Positions 40,885 to 49,947 of a DNA stretch of 64,000 nucleotides are shown one piece after another. The stretch's first letter is position 1. The number at the start of each line of letters is the position of its first letter. The notes below the pieces were generated by a model. It was not told where the DNA came from. It was given only the letters and a program-made list of their open reading frames with translations, and made no database searches. The translations under genes and the position numbers were made by a program. Source of the DNA: Oscillospiraceae bacterium (lineage in GTDB: Bacteria > Bacillota > Clostridia > Oscillospirales > Oscillospiraceae); the NCBI GenBank assembly GCA_015067615.1, contig SVMD01000001.1, forward strand, positions 787 through 64,786, read 5' to 3'.

Positions 40885-42165
40885 TTATTTCAGAGCGGTT
40901 TCCCAGGTGAAGGCCTTCCACTTGCCGCCGTTTAAGCGGTGCAGCTCCTCCGTTGCCAGGAAGAATTTTTCCACAACCCGGTGCTCCGGGTAGAACTCCA
41001 CAAATTCACCGTCCAGGAAGGTGTAGAACCGGCTCAGGTCCGTACACATGCCGTAGGTGGGCAGGGTCTTGCTGTTTAGGTGGAAGGTAAAGGGCTCGCC
41101 ATGCTTGGTGCCGGTGTAGGTCAGGCCGCTCCGGTCCAGCCGCAGCATGCCTTCGCCCACGATCTGGGAGGTGGCCTGGTTTTTAAGCAGCTCGTATTCC
41201 GGCAGCATGCCCAGCTTCACCGGTTCCTCCAGAACGAAATTCTCGTCCTGCACTTCCTTGCGGATCAGCTCCCGCTCCAGGTTGAACCAGGCGGTCTGGG
41301 TCTCGGGGATCACGCAGCTGTCGTCAAAGGGCACCAGCTCGTAGGTGTCCAGCAGCGTGGCACCGTTGCCGCATTCCTTGCAGAAAATGGTGTTGCCCTT
41401 GGTGGCCATGGTGTGCTGGCGGCCGCAGCGGGGGCACCAGAACAGCAGGTCTTCTAAGTCCTCGGCGCCGTTTTCGCCGATATCATAGCGGTGCTTGTGG
41501 ATCTTGTTCCAGGCGTAGTCGTCGTGGTAGATGGCCCGGTTGATCTTCTCCTCGATCTGCTCGGGGGTCAGCTGTTCCAGCTCCTCCACGGTGAACAGCT
41601 GGTCGTATTCCACCTCCACATAGCCTGCACGGTCCCGGAGGTTATACTTGGGGCTGGTGAGGTAACCGCCCCGGATGACGGAGTAGTACACCGGCACCTT
41701 GTGGTGCTTGAAGAGCTTGCCGGTGCCCAGAGCCACGGGCTGGTTGGCGCCGGAGATGGAGCTCATGCCCTCCGGGAAGATGCACACGCCCTTGCCGCTG
41801 CGGATCACCCGGCTGATCTCCTTGACGGTGTAGATATCCGGGGTGAAATTCTTCTTGGGGATCACCTTCAGCAGGTTGAATACCAATGACAGGTGGGACC
41901 GGTGGAATTCATTGTAGCCTGCCACAAAGTTCATCCGCAGAGGCAGCAGCGGGGCACCAACAAATATGTAGTCTAAGCGGGAGGCATGGTTGCTGATGAA
42001 GAAGAAGGGACCGTCGATGTTCCGGAAGTCGGTCTTGAAGTTGTAGTGGACGTTGTACTTGGGGTAAACGAACAGCTTCCACACCAGACCTAAGGTATTG
42101 TAAAGGGCGTTGGGATGGGTGATCTTTCTGCCGTGGATCTGCTTTTCTACTGTTTTCTTTTCCAT
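40885..42165 (-). CDS. PlsC-type acyltransferase with zinc-ribbon insert
   Basis: Start at 42165 (MEKKT), with AAGGATG 6 nt upstream; an ATG three codons earlier is less well placed. The 426-residue protein has the PlsC motifs HASRLD (HX4D, near 65) and FPEGMSS (near 135). A ribbon with CPRCG and CKECG (about 240-270) and a C-terminal 150-residue region with no family I recognise follow. PlsC acylates lysophosphatidate, but typical PlsC is about 240 residues, so another lipid or glycolipid acceptor is possible. It follows galM by 39 bp on the same strand. Confidence 0.82.
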   Translation of the reverse strand: MEKKTVEKQIHGRKITHPNALYNTLGLVWKLFVYPKYNVHYNFKTDFRNIDGPFFFISNHASRLDYIFVGAPLLPLRMNFVAGYNEFHRSHLSLVFNLLKVIPKKNFTPDIYTVKEISRVIRSGKGVCIFPEGMSSISGANQPVALGTGKLFKHHKVPVYYSVIRGGYLTSPKYNLRDRAGYVEVEYDQLFTVEELEQLTPEQIEEKINRAIYHDDYAWNKIHKHRYDIGENGAEDLEDLLFWCPRCGRQHTMATKGNTIFCKECGNGATLLDTYELVPFDDSCVIPETQTAWFNLERELIRKEVQDENFVLEEPVKLGMLPEYELLKNQATSQIVGEGMLRLDRSGLTYTGTKHGEPFTFHLNSKTLPTYGMCTDLSRFYTFLDGEFVEFYPEHRVVEKFFLATEELHRLNGGKWKAFTWETALK

Positions 42166-42204
42166 AAGGGGCATCCTTTCTGTATTTGAGATGCGCGCGG
42201 GGGA

Positions 42205-43236
42205 TCAGAAGAACTTGAATTCGGTGGTGGTCTCGTAGGTTTCCCCTGCCTTGAAAATGGGGCTGGGGAAATTGGGGTGGTTGATGGCGTCGGGATAATT
42301 CTGGGTCTCGAAGCAGATGCCGGCACGGCGGCAATAGATGACGCCGTTCTTGCCGGGCTCCCGGTCCAGGAAATTGGCGGTGTAGACCTGCACGCCGGGC
42401 AGGTCCGTGTAAACCTCCAGGGAAAGGCCGGTTCTGTCGCCGGTGAGGGAGGCCACCTTGGCAAATTTGCCGCCGTTGTTCAGGCACCAGTTGTGGTCAT
42501 AGCCCAGACCGAAGTTCAGGGCTTCGTAATCTTCCTCAATGTCCCGGCCCACGGTCTTGGGGGTCCGGAAATCCATGGGAGTGCCCGCTACGCCGGTGAT
42601 TTCGCCGGTGGGGATGGAGGTTGCGTCGGCCCGGGTAAAGGCGTCGGCGTCCACCCAGGCGGTGTGGGCTAAGATATCGCCGGAATCGTGGCCGTTTAAG
42701 TTAAAGTAGCTGTGGTTGGTCAGGTTGATGATGGTTTCCCCCTGGGGAATACCCAGATAATGGATCCGGACGGAATTGTCCTGGGTCAGGGTGTAGGTCA
42801 CCTCCATATCCAGGGCGCCGGGATAGCCCTGGTCCCCATCGGGGCTGTGGAGGGCAAAGGTGATGCTGTTTTCGCCTGCCTCTTTCACCTGCCAGATCCG
42901 GAAGCTCCAGAAATCCAGACCGCTGTGGAGGTTATTGCCGTTGTTGTTGGTGGCCAGCTGATAGGTCTTGCCCCCCAGGGTAAAGCGGCCCTTGCAGATC
43001 CGGTTGGCGTTCCGGCCCACGGTGGCTCCGAAGAAGGTGCCGCTGGGGCCCTCGTAGCCGGCGGGGTCATCGTAGCCCAGGACCACGTCCAGAAGTCCCT
43101 CTTTTGTGGGGACCAGCAGGGAATGGAGGGTGGCGCCGAAATCGGTCACCGACATGACCATGCCGTCCTGGTTTTCAAAGGTGTACATGGTGGCTTTTTC
43201 GCCCTTGTGGTTCATACCAAAGTAACTGGTTTTCAT
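42205..43236 (-). CDS. galM: Aldose 1-epimerase (mutarotase)
   Basis: The 343-residue protein has GATVGRNANRI (near 70), NNGNNLHSG (near 98), catalytic His in NLTNHSYFNL (near 171), DHNWCL and catalytic Glu in CFETQNYPDAINHPNFPS (near 308), all in the order of GalM. It equilibrates alpha and beta anomers of hexoses. AAAGGAG lies before the ATG, and a TATACT (43283-43278) could be its -10 box. It is the first gene of a pair with the plsC-like gene. Confidence 0.95.
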   Translation of the reverse strand: MKTSYFGMNHKGEKATMYTFENQDGMVMSVTDFGATLHSLLVPTKEGLLDVVLGYDDPAGYEGPSGTFFGATVGRNANRICKGRFTLGGKTYQLATNNNGNNLHSGLDFWSFRIWQVKEAGENSITFALHSPDGDQGYPGALDMEVTYTLTQDNSVRIHYLGIPQGETIINLTNHSYFNLNGHDSGDILAHTAWVDADAFTRADATSIPTGEITGVAGTPMDFRTPKTVGRDIEEDYEALNFGLGYDHNWCLNNGGKFAKVASLTGDRTGLSLEVYTDLPGVQVYTANFLDREPGKNGVIYCRRAGICFETQNYPDAINHPNFPSPIFKAGETYETTTEFKFF

Positions 43237-43339
43237 GATATACGCTCCTTTGTGATAAAATGGGGCCTATTTATGTCAGTATACCATAGAAAAATCGAAA
43301 AGAAAACAGCTTCCGGGACAAAGTTCAAAAGAAAATGGT

Positions 43340-43367
43340 GGACGGAGGGCGGGAATGTGCTATAATA
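43340..43367 (+). promoter_or_regulatory. Promoter of the AlbA_2 gene
   Basis: A perfect TATAAT (43362-43367) is paired with a weak TGGACG (43340-43345), 16 bp apart; start codon 24 bp downstream. Confidence 0.5.
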
Positions 43368-43390
43368 AAAATAAGAAAGGGGGCAGCGCT

Positions 43391-43822
43391 ATGCTGGAAC
43401 GGAATGCCCTGCAGGGGTACCGGGAAAACACCTGTCTGGAGGCCAAGGCGGCTCTGGGAGGTTTGCCGGAGAGCATCTGGGAGACTTATTCCGCCTTTGC
43501 CAACGCCCAGGGCGGCGTGATTCTGCTGGGGGTGGAGGAGCTGCCGGACAAGAGCCTGCAGCCCCGGGACCTGCTGGACCCCCAGTGGCTCATCGAGGAT
43601 TTCTGGGCCATTCTGCGGGATCCGGAGCGGGTCAGCGTCAACATCCTCCGGGAGGACCAGGTGCGCATCCATCAGGTGGAGGGGAACCGGATCATTGCCA
43701 TCACCGTGCCGCCGGCACCGGAGGAACTCCGGCCCGTGTCCGTGTTTGTGGATGGCCGCTGGCAGGCCTTCTGCCGCCGGGGCGAGGGGGACTATCGTAT
43801 CGCCCGGGAAGAGGACAAATAA
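43391..43822 (+). CDS. Short AlbA_2 (Schlafen-like AAA_4) domain protein
   Basis: Start ATG 43391, with a GGGGG site upstream; an open extension from 43355 has no ribosome site. The 143-residue protein is an AlbA_2-type domain: ENTCLEAKAALGGLPES, then WETYSAFANAQGGVILLGVEE, the most conserved part of the family. Most family members continue for another 250-350 residues with winged-helix domains; this one stops after the first domain, followed by its own terminator. These proteins are thought to be nucleic-acid-binding regulators or nucleases. Possibly a truncated gene. Confidence 0.78.
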   Translation: MLERNALQGYRENTCLEAKAALGGLPESIWETYSAFANAQGGVILLGVEELPDKSLQPRDLLDPQWLIEDFWAILRDPERVSVNILREDQVRIHQVEGNRIIAITVPPAPEELRPVSVFVDGRWQAFCRRGEGDYRIAREEDK

Positions 43823-43835
43823 AAGAATACTGTGT

Positions 43836-43871
43836 ATCCGGCGCTGCTCCGATGGGGCGGCGCCGGATTTT
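43836..43871 (+). terminator. Terminator after the AlbA_2 gene
   Basis: A 9-bp stem (atccggcgc / gcgccggat) with a 15-nt loop is followed by TTTTG, 13 bp after the stop codon. Confidence 0.65.
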
Positions 43872-43973
43872 GATATACGCCGCAAAAGATGGACAAATGT
43901 ACGTGTTATGGGGAATTCTTCCAGAATATCCCATCCCAGAATTTAAAAAACTGAGGAATCCGAATGAATCAGA

Positions 43974-44001
43974 TTGACAAAAAAGGGAACGAAGGTATAA
44001 T
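43974..44001 (+). promoter_or_regulatory. Promoter of the histidine-degradation operon
   Basis: Perfect TTGACA (43974-43979), a 16-bp spacer and perfect TATAAT (43996-44001) lie 53 bp before hutH. No cre or other operator is obvious in the leader. Confidence 0.88.
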
Positions 44002-44054
44002 GAAATTACAGCAAAATGACCAACAACATCCATCGATAAGGAGTATACAATATC

Positions 44055-45578
44055 ATGATCTATATCAACGGAAGAGACCTGACTTTGGAGCAGGTGATCC
44101 AGGTGGCCCGGGGCGGCGAGAAGGTCGCCATGACTGAGGAATCCAAGGCAGCGGTCAAAAAAGCCCGGGAATACGTGGACCAGAAGCTGAAGGAAAAGGC
44201 AGTTATCTACGGCCTGACCACCGGCTTCGGCGAGTTCTCCAAGGTCTACATCCCCCAGGAGCTGACTGCCACATTGCAGCGGAACCTGATCATTTCCCAT
44301 GCCTGCGGCATGGGCGAGCCCCTGCCGGAGCAGGTGGTCCGGGCTGCCATGCTCCTGCGCTGCAACGCACTGAGCAAGGGTAATTCCGGCATCCGCCTTT
44401 CTACCATCGAGACCATGCTGAACATGCTCAACAAGGGTGTCCATCCCGTGATCCCGGAGAAGGGCTCCCTGGGCGCCAGCGGTGACCTGGCCCCTCTGAG
44501 CCATATCGTGCTGGTGATGCTGGGCGAGGGCGAGGCCTATTACAAGGGCGTCCGCATGAGCGGCAAGCTGGCCATGAAGAAGGCCGGTATCCCCACCATC
44601 GAGCTGGCCGCCAAGGAGGGCCTGGCCCTGATCAACGGCACCCAGATCATGATGGGCGTGGCCTGCAACGTGGTTTGGGACGCCCTGGATCTGATGAAGA
44701 CCGCTGACATCGCCGCCGCCATGACAACCGAAGCTCAGCTGGGTATCAAGAAGGCCTTCGACCACAAGGTCCATGACGTTCGGGGCCACAAGGGCCAGAA
44801 GGACGCCGCCGCCAACCTGCTGCAGATCCTGGAGGGCAGCCAGCTGGCCCTGGACCTGAATCCCGACAAGGTCCAGGATGCCTACGCCATCCGCTGCACC
44901 CCCCAGATCCACGGCGCCAGCCGGGATGCCATTGAGTATGTCTATGGCGTCATCTCCCGGGAAATCAACGCAGTTACCGATAACCCCATCATCTTTCCCG
45001 ACGAGGACGAGGCCATCTCCGGCGGCAATTTCCACGGCCAGCCCATTGCCCTGGCTATGGACTTCCTGGGCATCGCCCTGGCTGAGTATGCCAATGTCTC
45101 CGAGCGCCGCCTGGAGCGGATGGTGAACCCCACTCTTTCCAACGGCCTGCCTGCCTTCCTGACCCGCCAGGGCGGCGTCAACTCCGGCTTCATGATCGCC
45201 CAGTACGCTGCCGCCTCCATGGTCTCCGAGAACAAGGTCTATGCCCACCCCGCCTCTGTGGACTCCATTCCCTCCTCCGCCAACCAGGAGGACCATGTGT
45301 CCATGGGCACCACCGCCGCCCGGAAGGCACAGATGATCCTGGACAATTCCCAGAAGGTCATTGCCATCGAACTGTTCGCCGCCGCCCAGGCTCTGTGGCT
45401 CCGGGGCGAGGAGAAGCTGTCCCCGGCCACCAAGGCGGTTTACGACCATATCCGCACCAAGGTGGAGCCCATCGATGCCGATATCGTGATGCACTATCCC
45501 ATGGTCCTCTGCGAGGAAATGGTGAAGGGCCATGAAATCTCCGCCGCCGCCGAAGCCGTCTGCGGCGAACTGAGATAA
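44055..45578 (+). CDS. hutH: Histidine ammonia-lyase
   Basis: The 507-residue protein has the MIO-forming triad ASG (141-143 in GSLGASGDLAPLSH), YGLTTGFGEFS (52-62), QEDHVSMG and NPI-FP active-site segments. It removes ammonia from L-histidine to give urocanate, using the self-made methylidene-imidazolone cofactor. Length is standard (about 505-515). AAGGAG lies 11 nt before the ATG. First gene of hutH-hutU-ftcD-hutI-fchA, with a repeat element between it and hutU. Confidence 0.97.
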   Translation: MIYINGRDLTLEQVIQVARGGEKVAMTEESKAAVKKAREYVDQKLKEKAVIYGLTTGFGEFSKVYIPQELTATLQRNLIISHACGMGEPLPEQVVRAAMLLRCNALSKGNSGIRLSTIETMLNMLNKGVHPVIPEKGSLGASGDLAPLSHIVLVMLGEGEAYYKGVRMSGKLAMKKAGIPTIELAAKEGLALINGTQIMMGVACNVVWDALDLMKTADIAAAMTTEAQLGIKKAFDHKVHDVRGHKGQKDAAANLLQILEGSQLALDLNPDKVQDAYAIRCTPQIHGASRDAIEYVYGVISREINAVTDNPIIFPDEDEAISGGNFHGQPIALAMDFLGIALAEYANVSERRLERMVNPTLSNGLPAFLTRQGGVNSGFMIAQYAAASMVSENKVYAHPASVDSIPSSANQEDHVSMGTTAARKAQMILDNSQKVIAIELFAAAQALWLRGEEKLSPATKAVYDHIRTKVEPIDADIVMHYPMVLCEEMVKGHEISAAAEAVCGELR

Positions 45579-45596
45579 GTATTTTCGTTTTCCGCT

Positions 45597-45769
45597 GCAC
45601 CAAAGCCTCCCTTGCCTAAAGGGAGGTGGCCCGAAGGGCCGGAGGGATTCTCGCCCGTAGGGCTTTTGTGCCGCCGCAGCGGCACAAAATCCCCCAGTCA
45701 AAAATCGCTTCTACGAACCGATTTTTGCCAGCCCCCTTTAGGCAAGGGGGCCTTAGGCGCTGCCGCACC
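45597..45769. repeat. Miniature inverted-repeat element between hutH and hutU
   Basis: The left end (AAGCCTCCCTTGCCTAAAGG, 45603 onward) is an inverted match to the right end (45728-45753, CCCCCTTTAGGCAAGGGGG). Inside are further hairpins, including ttttgtgccgc / gcggcacaaaa (45664-45689). I recall very similar repeats scattered in Oscillospiraceae genomes. No coding capacity; it lies within an operon. Confidence 0.85.
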
Positions 45770-45795
45770 ATAAAATGATTTACAGGAGGACAACC

Positions 45796-47811
45796 ATGTT
45801 ATCCAATCACGAAATTGCCAATGCCATGACCATCAAGCTGGACGCCACCCTGCCTGAGTATCCCGCCTTCCAGGAGGGCATCCGCCGGGCGCCCGACCGG
45901 GGCTTCCGTCTGACCCCTGAGCAGACCAAGGTGGCCCTGAAGAACGCTCTGCGCTATGTACCCGAGGAGCTCCACGAGACCCTGGCTCCCGAATTCCTCG
46001 ACGAGCTGAAGACCTACGGCCGCATCTATGCCTACCGTTTCCGTCCTGAGGGCCGCCTCTACGGCAAGCCCATCGATGAGTATAAGGGCAAGTGCGTGGA
46101 GGGCAAGGCCTTCCAGGTGATGATCGACAACAACCTGGACTTTGAAGTGGCCCTGTATCCCTACGAGCTGGTGACCTACGGAGAGACCGGCCAGGTCTGC
46201 CAGAACTGGCTCCAGTACCGGCTGATCAAGAAGTACTTGGAGCAGCTGACCTGCGACCAGACCCTGGTGGTGGAGTCCGGCCATCCTGTGGGCCTGTTCC
46301 CCTCCAAGCCCGATGCTCCCCGGGTCATTGTCACCAACGCCCTGATGATCGGCATGTTTGACAACCTGGCCGACTGGGAGATCGCCGAGCAGATGGGCGT
46401 TGCCAACTACGGCCAGATGACCGCTGGCGGCTGGATGTACATCGGCCCCCAGGGCATCGTCCACGGCACCTTCAACACCATCCTGAACGCCGGCCGGAAG
46501 TACTTAGGCATCGGCGAGATGGATGACCTCCGGGGCCACACCTTCGTGTCCTCCGGTCTTGGCGGCATGTCCGGCGCGCAGCCCAAGGCAGCCAACATCG
46601 CCAACGCCGTGGGCATCTTCGCCGAAGTGGATATGTCCCGGATCATCACCCGCCATTCCCAGGGCTGGGTGGACGTGGTGAAGACCGACCTGGCTGACGT
46701 GTTCGCAACTGCCAAGGAGTATCTGGACAAGAAGGAATCCATCACCATTGCCTACCACGGCAATATCGTGGACCTGCTGGAATACGCCGACAAGGTGAAC
46801 TTCCACATCGACCTGCTGTCCGACCAGACCTCCTGCCACAATGTGTACAACGGCGGCTACTGCCCCGTGGGCATGACCTTCGAGGAGCGCACCGAGATGC
46901 TCCGGACTGACCGGGACACCTTCTGCAAGCGAATCGACGAGACCCTGCACCGTCACTTTGCCGTGATCAAGAACCTGACCTCCAAGGGCACCTACTTCTT
47001 CGACTACGGCAATTCCTTCATGAAGGCCATCTACGATTCCGGAGTCCAGGAGATCTCCAAGAACGGCTATGACGAGAAGGACGGCTTCATCTGGCCCTCC
47101 TACGTGGAGGATATCATGGGTCCCATGCTCTTTGACTACGGATATGGCCCCTTCCGCTGGGTGTGCCTCTCCGGCAAGCCTGAGGATCTTCACGCCACCG
47201 ATATGGCCGCCATGTCCTGCATCGATCCCACCCGCCGGTTCCAGGACCGGGACAACTACATCTGGGTCCGGGATGCCGAGAAGAACAGATTAGTGGTGGG
47301 CACCCAGGCCCGGATCCTGTACCAGGATGCCGAGGGCCGCCGGAATATCGCCCTGAAGTTCAATGAGATGGTCCGCCGGGGCGAGATCGGCCCTGTGATG
47401 ATTGGCCGTGACCACCACGATGTCTCCGGTACCGATTCCCCCTTCCGGGAGACCTCCAACATCAAGGACGGCTCCAATGTCATGGCCGACATGGCGGTTC
47501 AGTGCTTCGCCGGCAACGCCGCCCGGGGCATGAGCATGTGCGCCCTGCACAACGGCGGCGGCGTGGGCATCGGCAAGTCCATCAACGGCGGCTTCGGCCT
47601 GGTGCTGGACGGCTCCCGGCGCATCGACGCCATCATCCACAGCGCTATGATGTGGGACGTCATGGGCGGCGTTGCCCGCCGTGCCTGGGCAAGAAACGAA
47701 AATTCCGTGGCCACTTCCGTGCTGTACAACCAAAATTACGGCGACATCGGCCACATCACCATTCCTTACATCGCCAGCGATGAGCTGGTCAACCGTCTTG
47801 TGGAGGGCTAA
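45796..47811 (+). CDS. hutU: Urocanate hydratase (long clostridial form)
   Basis: Start ATG 45796, with CAGGAGG 7 nt upstream. The 671-residue protein shows the NAD-site segment GLGGMSGAQPKAAN (near 255), the catalytic-region segment RDHHDVSGTDSPFRETSNI (near 542) and HNGGGVGIGKSINGGFG (near 585). It adds water to urocanate, giving imidazolone propionate, with tightly bound NAD acting as electrophile. It is about 110 residues longer than the well-studied Pseudomonas and Bacillus enzymes (about 555), mainly in the N-terminal and central parts. Three bp before ftcD. Confidence 0.95.
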   Translation: MLSNHEIANAMTIKLDATLPEYPAFQEGIRRAPDRGFRLTPEQTKVALKNALRYVPEELHETLAPEFLDELKTYGRIYAYRFRPEGRLYGKPIDEYKGKCVEGKAFQVMIDNNLDFEVALYPYELVTYGETGQVCQNWLQYRLIKKYLEQLTCDQTLVVESGHPVGLFPSKPDAPRVIVTNALMIGMFDNLADWEIAEQMGVANYGQMTAGGWMYIGPQGIVHGTFNTILNAGRKYLGIGEMDDLRGHTFVSSGLGGMSGAQPKAANIANAVGIFAEVDMSRIITRHSQGWVDVVKTDLADVFATAKEYLDKKESITIAYHGNIVDLLEYADKVNFHIDLLSDQTSCHNVYNGGYCPVGMTFEERTEMLRTDRDTFCKRIDETLHRHFAVIKNLTSKGTYFFDYGNSFMKAIYDSGVQEISKNGYDEKDGFIWPSYVEDIMGPMLFDYGYGPFRWVCLSGKPEDLHATDMAAMSCIDPTRRFQDRDNYIWVRDAEKNRLVVGTQARILYQDAEGRRNIALKFNEMVRRGEIGPVMIGRDHHDVSGTDSPFRETSNIKDGSNVMADMAVQCFAGNAARGMSMCALHNGGGVGIGKSINGGFGLVLDGSRRIDAIIHSAMMWDVMGGVARRAWARNENSVATSVLYNQNYGDIGHITIPYIASDELVNRLVEG

Positions 47812-47813
47812 TC

Positions 47814-48710
47814 ATGGCTAAAATTGTTGAGTGCATCCCCAATATCAGCGAAGGCAGAAATATGGAGGTTGTGGAAGCGGTTCTGAATGAAGTCCGCTCC
47901 ACCCCCAATGTGACCCTGCTGGACCACAGCTCCGATCCCAACCATAACCGCACCGTCATCACCTTCCTGGGCAGCCCGGAGGGCGTGGCCGAGGCTGCCG
48001 TGAAGCTGGCCAAGAAGGCCGTGGAGCTGATCGATCTGACAAAACATGTGGGTGAGCATCCCAGAATGGGCGCTGTGGACGTGTGCCCCTTCGTGCCTGT
48101 GAAGGAAATCACCACCGAGGAGTGCGTGGCCCTGTCCAAGGAAGTTGCCAAGCGGATCTGGGAGGAAGCCGGTATGCCTGTGTTCCTGTACGAGGATTCC
48201 GCCTCCGCACCCCACCGGGTGAACCTGGCCGCCATCCGTAAGGGCCAGTTCGAGGGCATGGCCCAGAAGGTCCTGGAGCCCGAATGGGAGCCCGACTTCG
48301 GCGGCCGCATCATCCACCCCACCGCCGGCACCGTGGCCGTGGGCTGCCGGATGCCCCTGGTGGCCTTCAATATCAACCTGAATACCCCCGACATCAAGAT
48401 CGCTTCCGCCATTGCCAAGATCATCCGCCAGAGTAGCGGCGGTCTGGCCTGCGTCAAGGCTCTGGGCGTCATGCTGGAGGACCGGAACATTGCCCAGGTC
48501 TCCATCAACATGACCAATCTGAACAAGACCCCCCTGTACCGGGTGGTGGAGCTGGTAAAGGCTGAGGCCAAGCGCTGGGGTGTTACCGTCATCGGCACCG
48601 AAATCGTGGGTCTGACCCCCATGAACGCGCTGATCGACTCCGCAGAATACTACCTGCAGATCGAGGCCTTTGACCGTGACAAGCAGGTGCTGGAAAACTA
48701 TCTGCTGTAA
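47814..48710 (+). CDS. ftcD: Glutamate formimidoyltransferase
   Basis: The 298-residue single-domain protein starts KIVECIPNISEGRN and contains DHSSDPNHNRTVITFLG and the catalytic-His region HVGEHPRMGAVDVCPFVP (near 78), all typical of the formiminotransferase. It moves the formimino group of formiminoglutamate to tetrahydrofolate, releasing glutamate. In animals the cyclodeaminase is fused to it; here that activity is a separate gene (fchA) two genes downstream. Its start lies 3 bp after the hutU stop. Confidence 0.96.
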   Translation: MAKIVECIPNISEGRNMEVVEAVLNEVRSTPNVTLLDHSSDPNHNRTVITFLGSPEGVAEAAVKLAKKAVELIDLTKHVGEHPRMGAVDVCPFVPVKEITTEECVALSKEVAKRIWEEAGMPVFLYEDSASAPHRVNLAAIRKGQFEGMAQKVLEPEWEPDFGGRIIHPTAGTVAVGCRMPLVAFNINLNTPDIKIASAIAKIIRQSSGGLACVKALGVMLEDRNIAQVSINMTNLNKTPLYRVVELVKAEAKRWGVTVIGTEIVGLTPMNALIDSAEYYLQIEAFDRDKQVLENYLL

Positions 48711-48720
48711 GGAGACGCCT

Positions 48721-49947
48721 ATGCTGCTGATCAAAAATATCGGAACCCTGCAAACGCCCGTAGGCAGCTGCAAGCACGGCGGCGGAAAACAGGGCGAGAA
48801 TATCAAGCTCCACGATGCGGCCATCCTCATTGAGGACGGCATCATCAAGGCCATCACCCAGGGCGGCATCCTGCCTGAGGGCTGCGAAAATGCTGAAGTT
48901 ATCGACGCAGGCGGCGCACTGGTGACCCCCGGCCTCATCGACTGCCACACCCATATGGTCTTTGGCGGCTACCGCCAGGGGGAGATCCCCCTGAAGCTCC
49001 GGGGTGCAACCTACCTGGATATCCTCCGGGCCGGCGGCGGCATCCTGGACACCGTGGGCAAGACCCGGGCCGCTACCGAGGACGAACTGTACGAAAAAAC
49101 AAAAGCATTTTTGGACGAAATGCTGACACTTGGCGTCACCACCGCCGAATCCAAGTCCGGCTACGGCCTGGACCTGGAGAATGAACTGAAACAGCTGCGG
49201 GTGAACAAGCGGCTGCAGGCGGACCACAAGATGGATCTGGTGTCCACCTTCCTGGGTGCCCATGCCATCCCCGAGGAATACAAGGGCCGGGCGGACGAAT
49301 ACATCGATCTGCTGTGCGACGTGGTGCTGCCCGCGGTGAAGGAAGAAGGCCTTGCCGACTTCGTGGACGTATTCTGCGAGGACTCCGTCTTTGACGTGAC
49401 CCAGAGTGAAAAGATGCTGAAAGCCGGTCAGGCCCTGGGCCTCCGGGCCCGGATCCACGCCGACGAGATCGAGGAGATCGGCGGCGCGGTGCTGTCCGGT
49501 GAGCTGGGTGCCATCTCTGCCGAGCACCTGATCGCCACCGGCGAAAAGGGCATGGCCTCCATGGCAAAGGGCGGCGTCATCGCCGACCTGCTGCCCTGCA
49601 CCTCCCTTTACCTGAACAAGACCTTTGCCCCTGCCCGGCGGATGATCGAGCTGGGGATCCCCGTGGCCATCGCCTCCGACTTCAATCCCGGTTCCTGCCC
49701 CAGCCTGAATCTGCAGCTGGCCATGTCCATGGGCTATGTGAAGTATCACATGACCCCGGAAGAGATTCTCACCGCCGTCACCATCAACGCCGCCTGTTCC
49801 TGTGGCCTGGAGGAGAAGGTGGGTACCCTGGAAGTGGGCAAGCAGGCTGACATCGTCATCTGGAACGCGCCGGATATGGAGATGCTGGTCTACCGCTTCG
49901 GCAGCAATCTGGCAAAAACCGTCATCAAGCGGGGTGAAGTGGTATGA
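48721..49947 (+). CDS. hutI: Imidazolonepropionase
   Basis: Start ATG 48721, with AAGGAG 7 nt upstream, in preference to an open GTG extension overlapping ftcD. The 408-residue amidohydrolase has metal ligands HTH in DCHTHMVFGG (near 76), the specific YGLDLENELKQLR segment, HADEIEEIGG (near 245), SAEHL and SDFNPGSCPS (near 322). It opens imidazolone propionate to formiminoglutamate. Its stop overlaps the fchA start (ATGA). Confidence 0.96.
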   Translation: MLLIKNIGTLQTPVGSCKHGGGKQGENIKLHDAAILIEDGIIKAITQGGILPEGCENAEVIDAGGALVTPGLIDCHTHMVFGGYRQGEIPLKLRGATYLDILRAGGGILDTVGKTRAATEDELYEKTKAFLDEMLTLGVTTAESKSGYGLDLENELKQLRVNKRLQADHKMDLVSTFLGAHAIPEEYKGRADEYIDLLCDVVLPAVKEEGLADFVDVFCEDSVFDVTQSEKMLKAGQALGLRARIHADEIEEIGGAVLSGELGAISAEHLIATGEKGMASMAKGGVIADLLPCTSLYLNKTFAPARRMIELGIPVAIASDFNPGSCPSLNLQLAMSMGYVKYHMTPEEILTAVTINAACSCGLEEKVGTLEVGKQADIVIWNAPDMEMLVYRFGSNLAKTVIKRGEVV

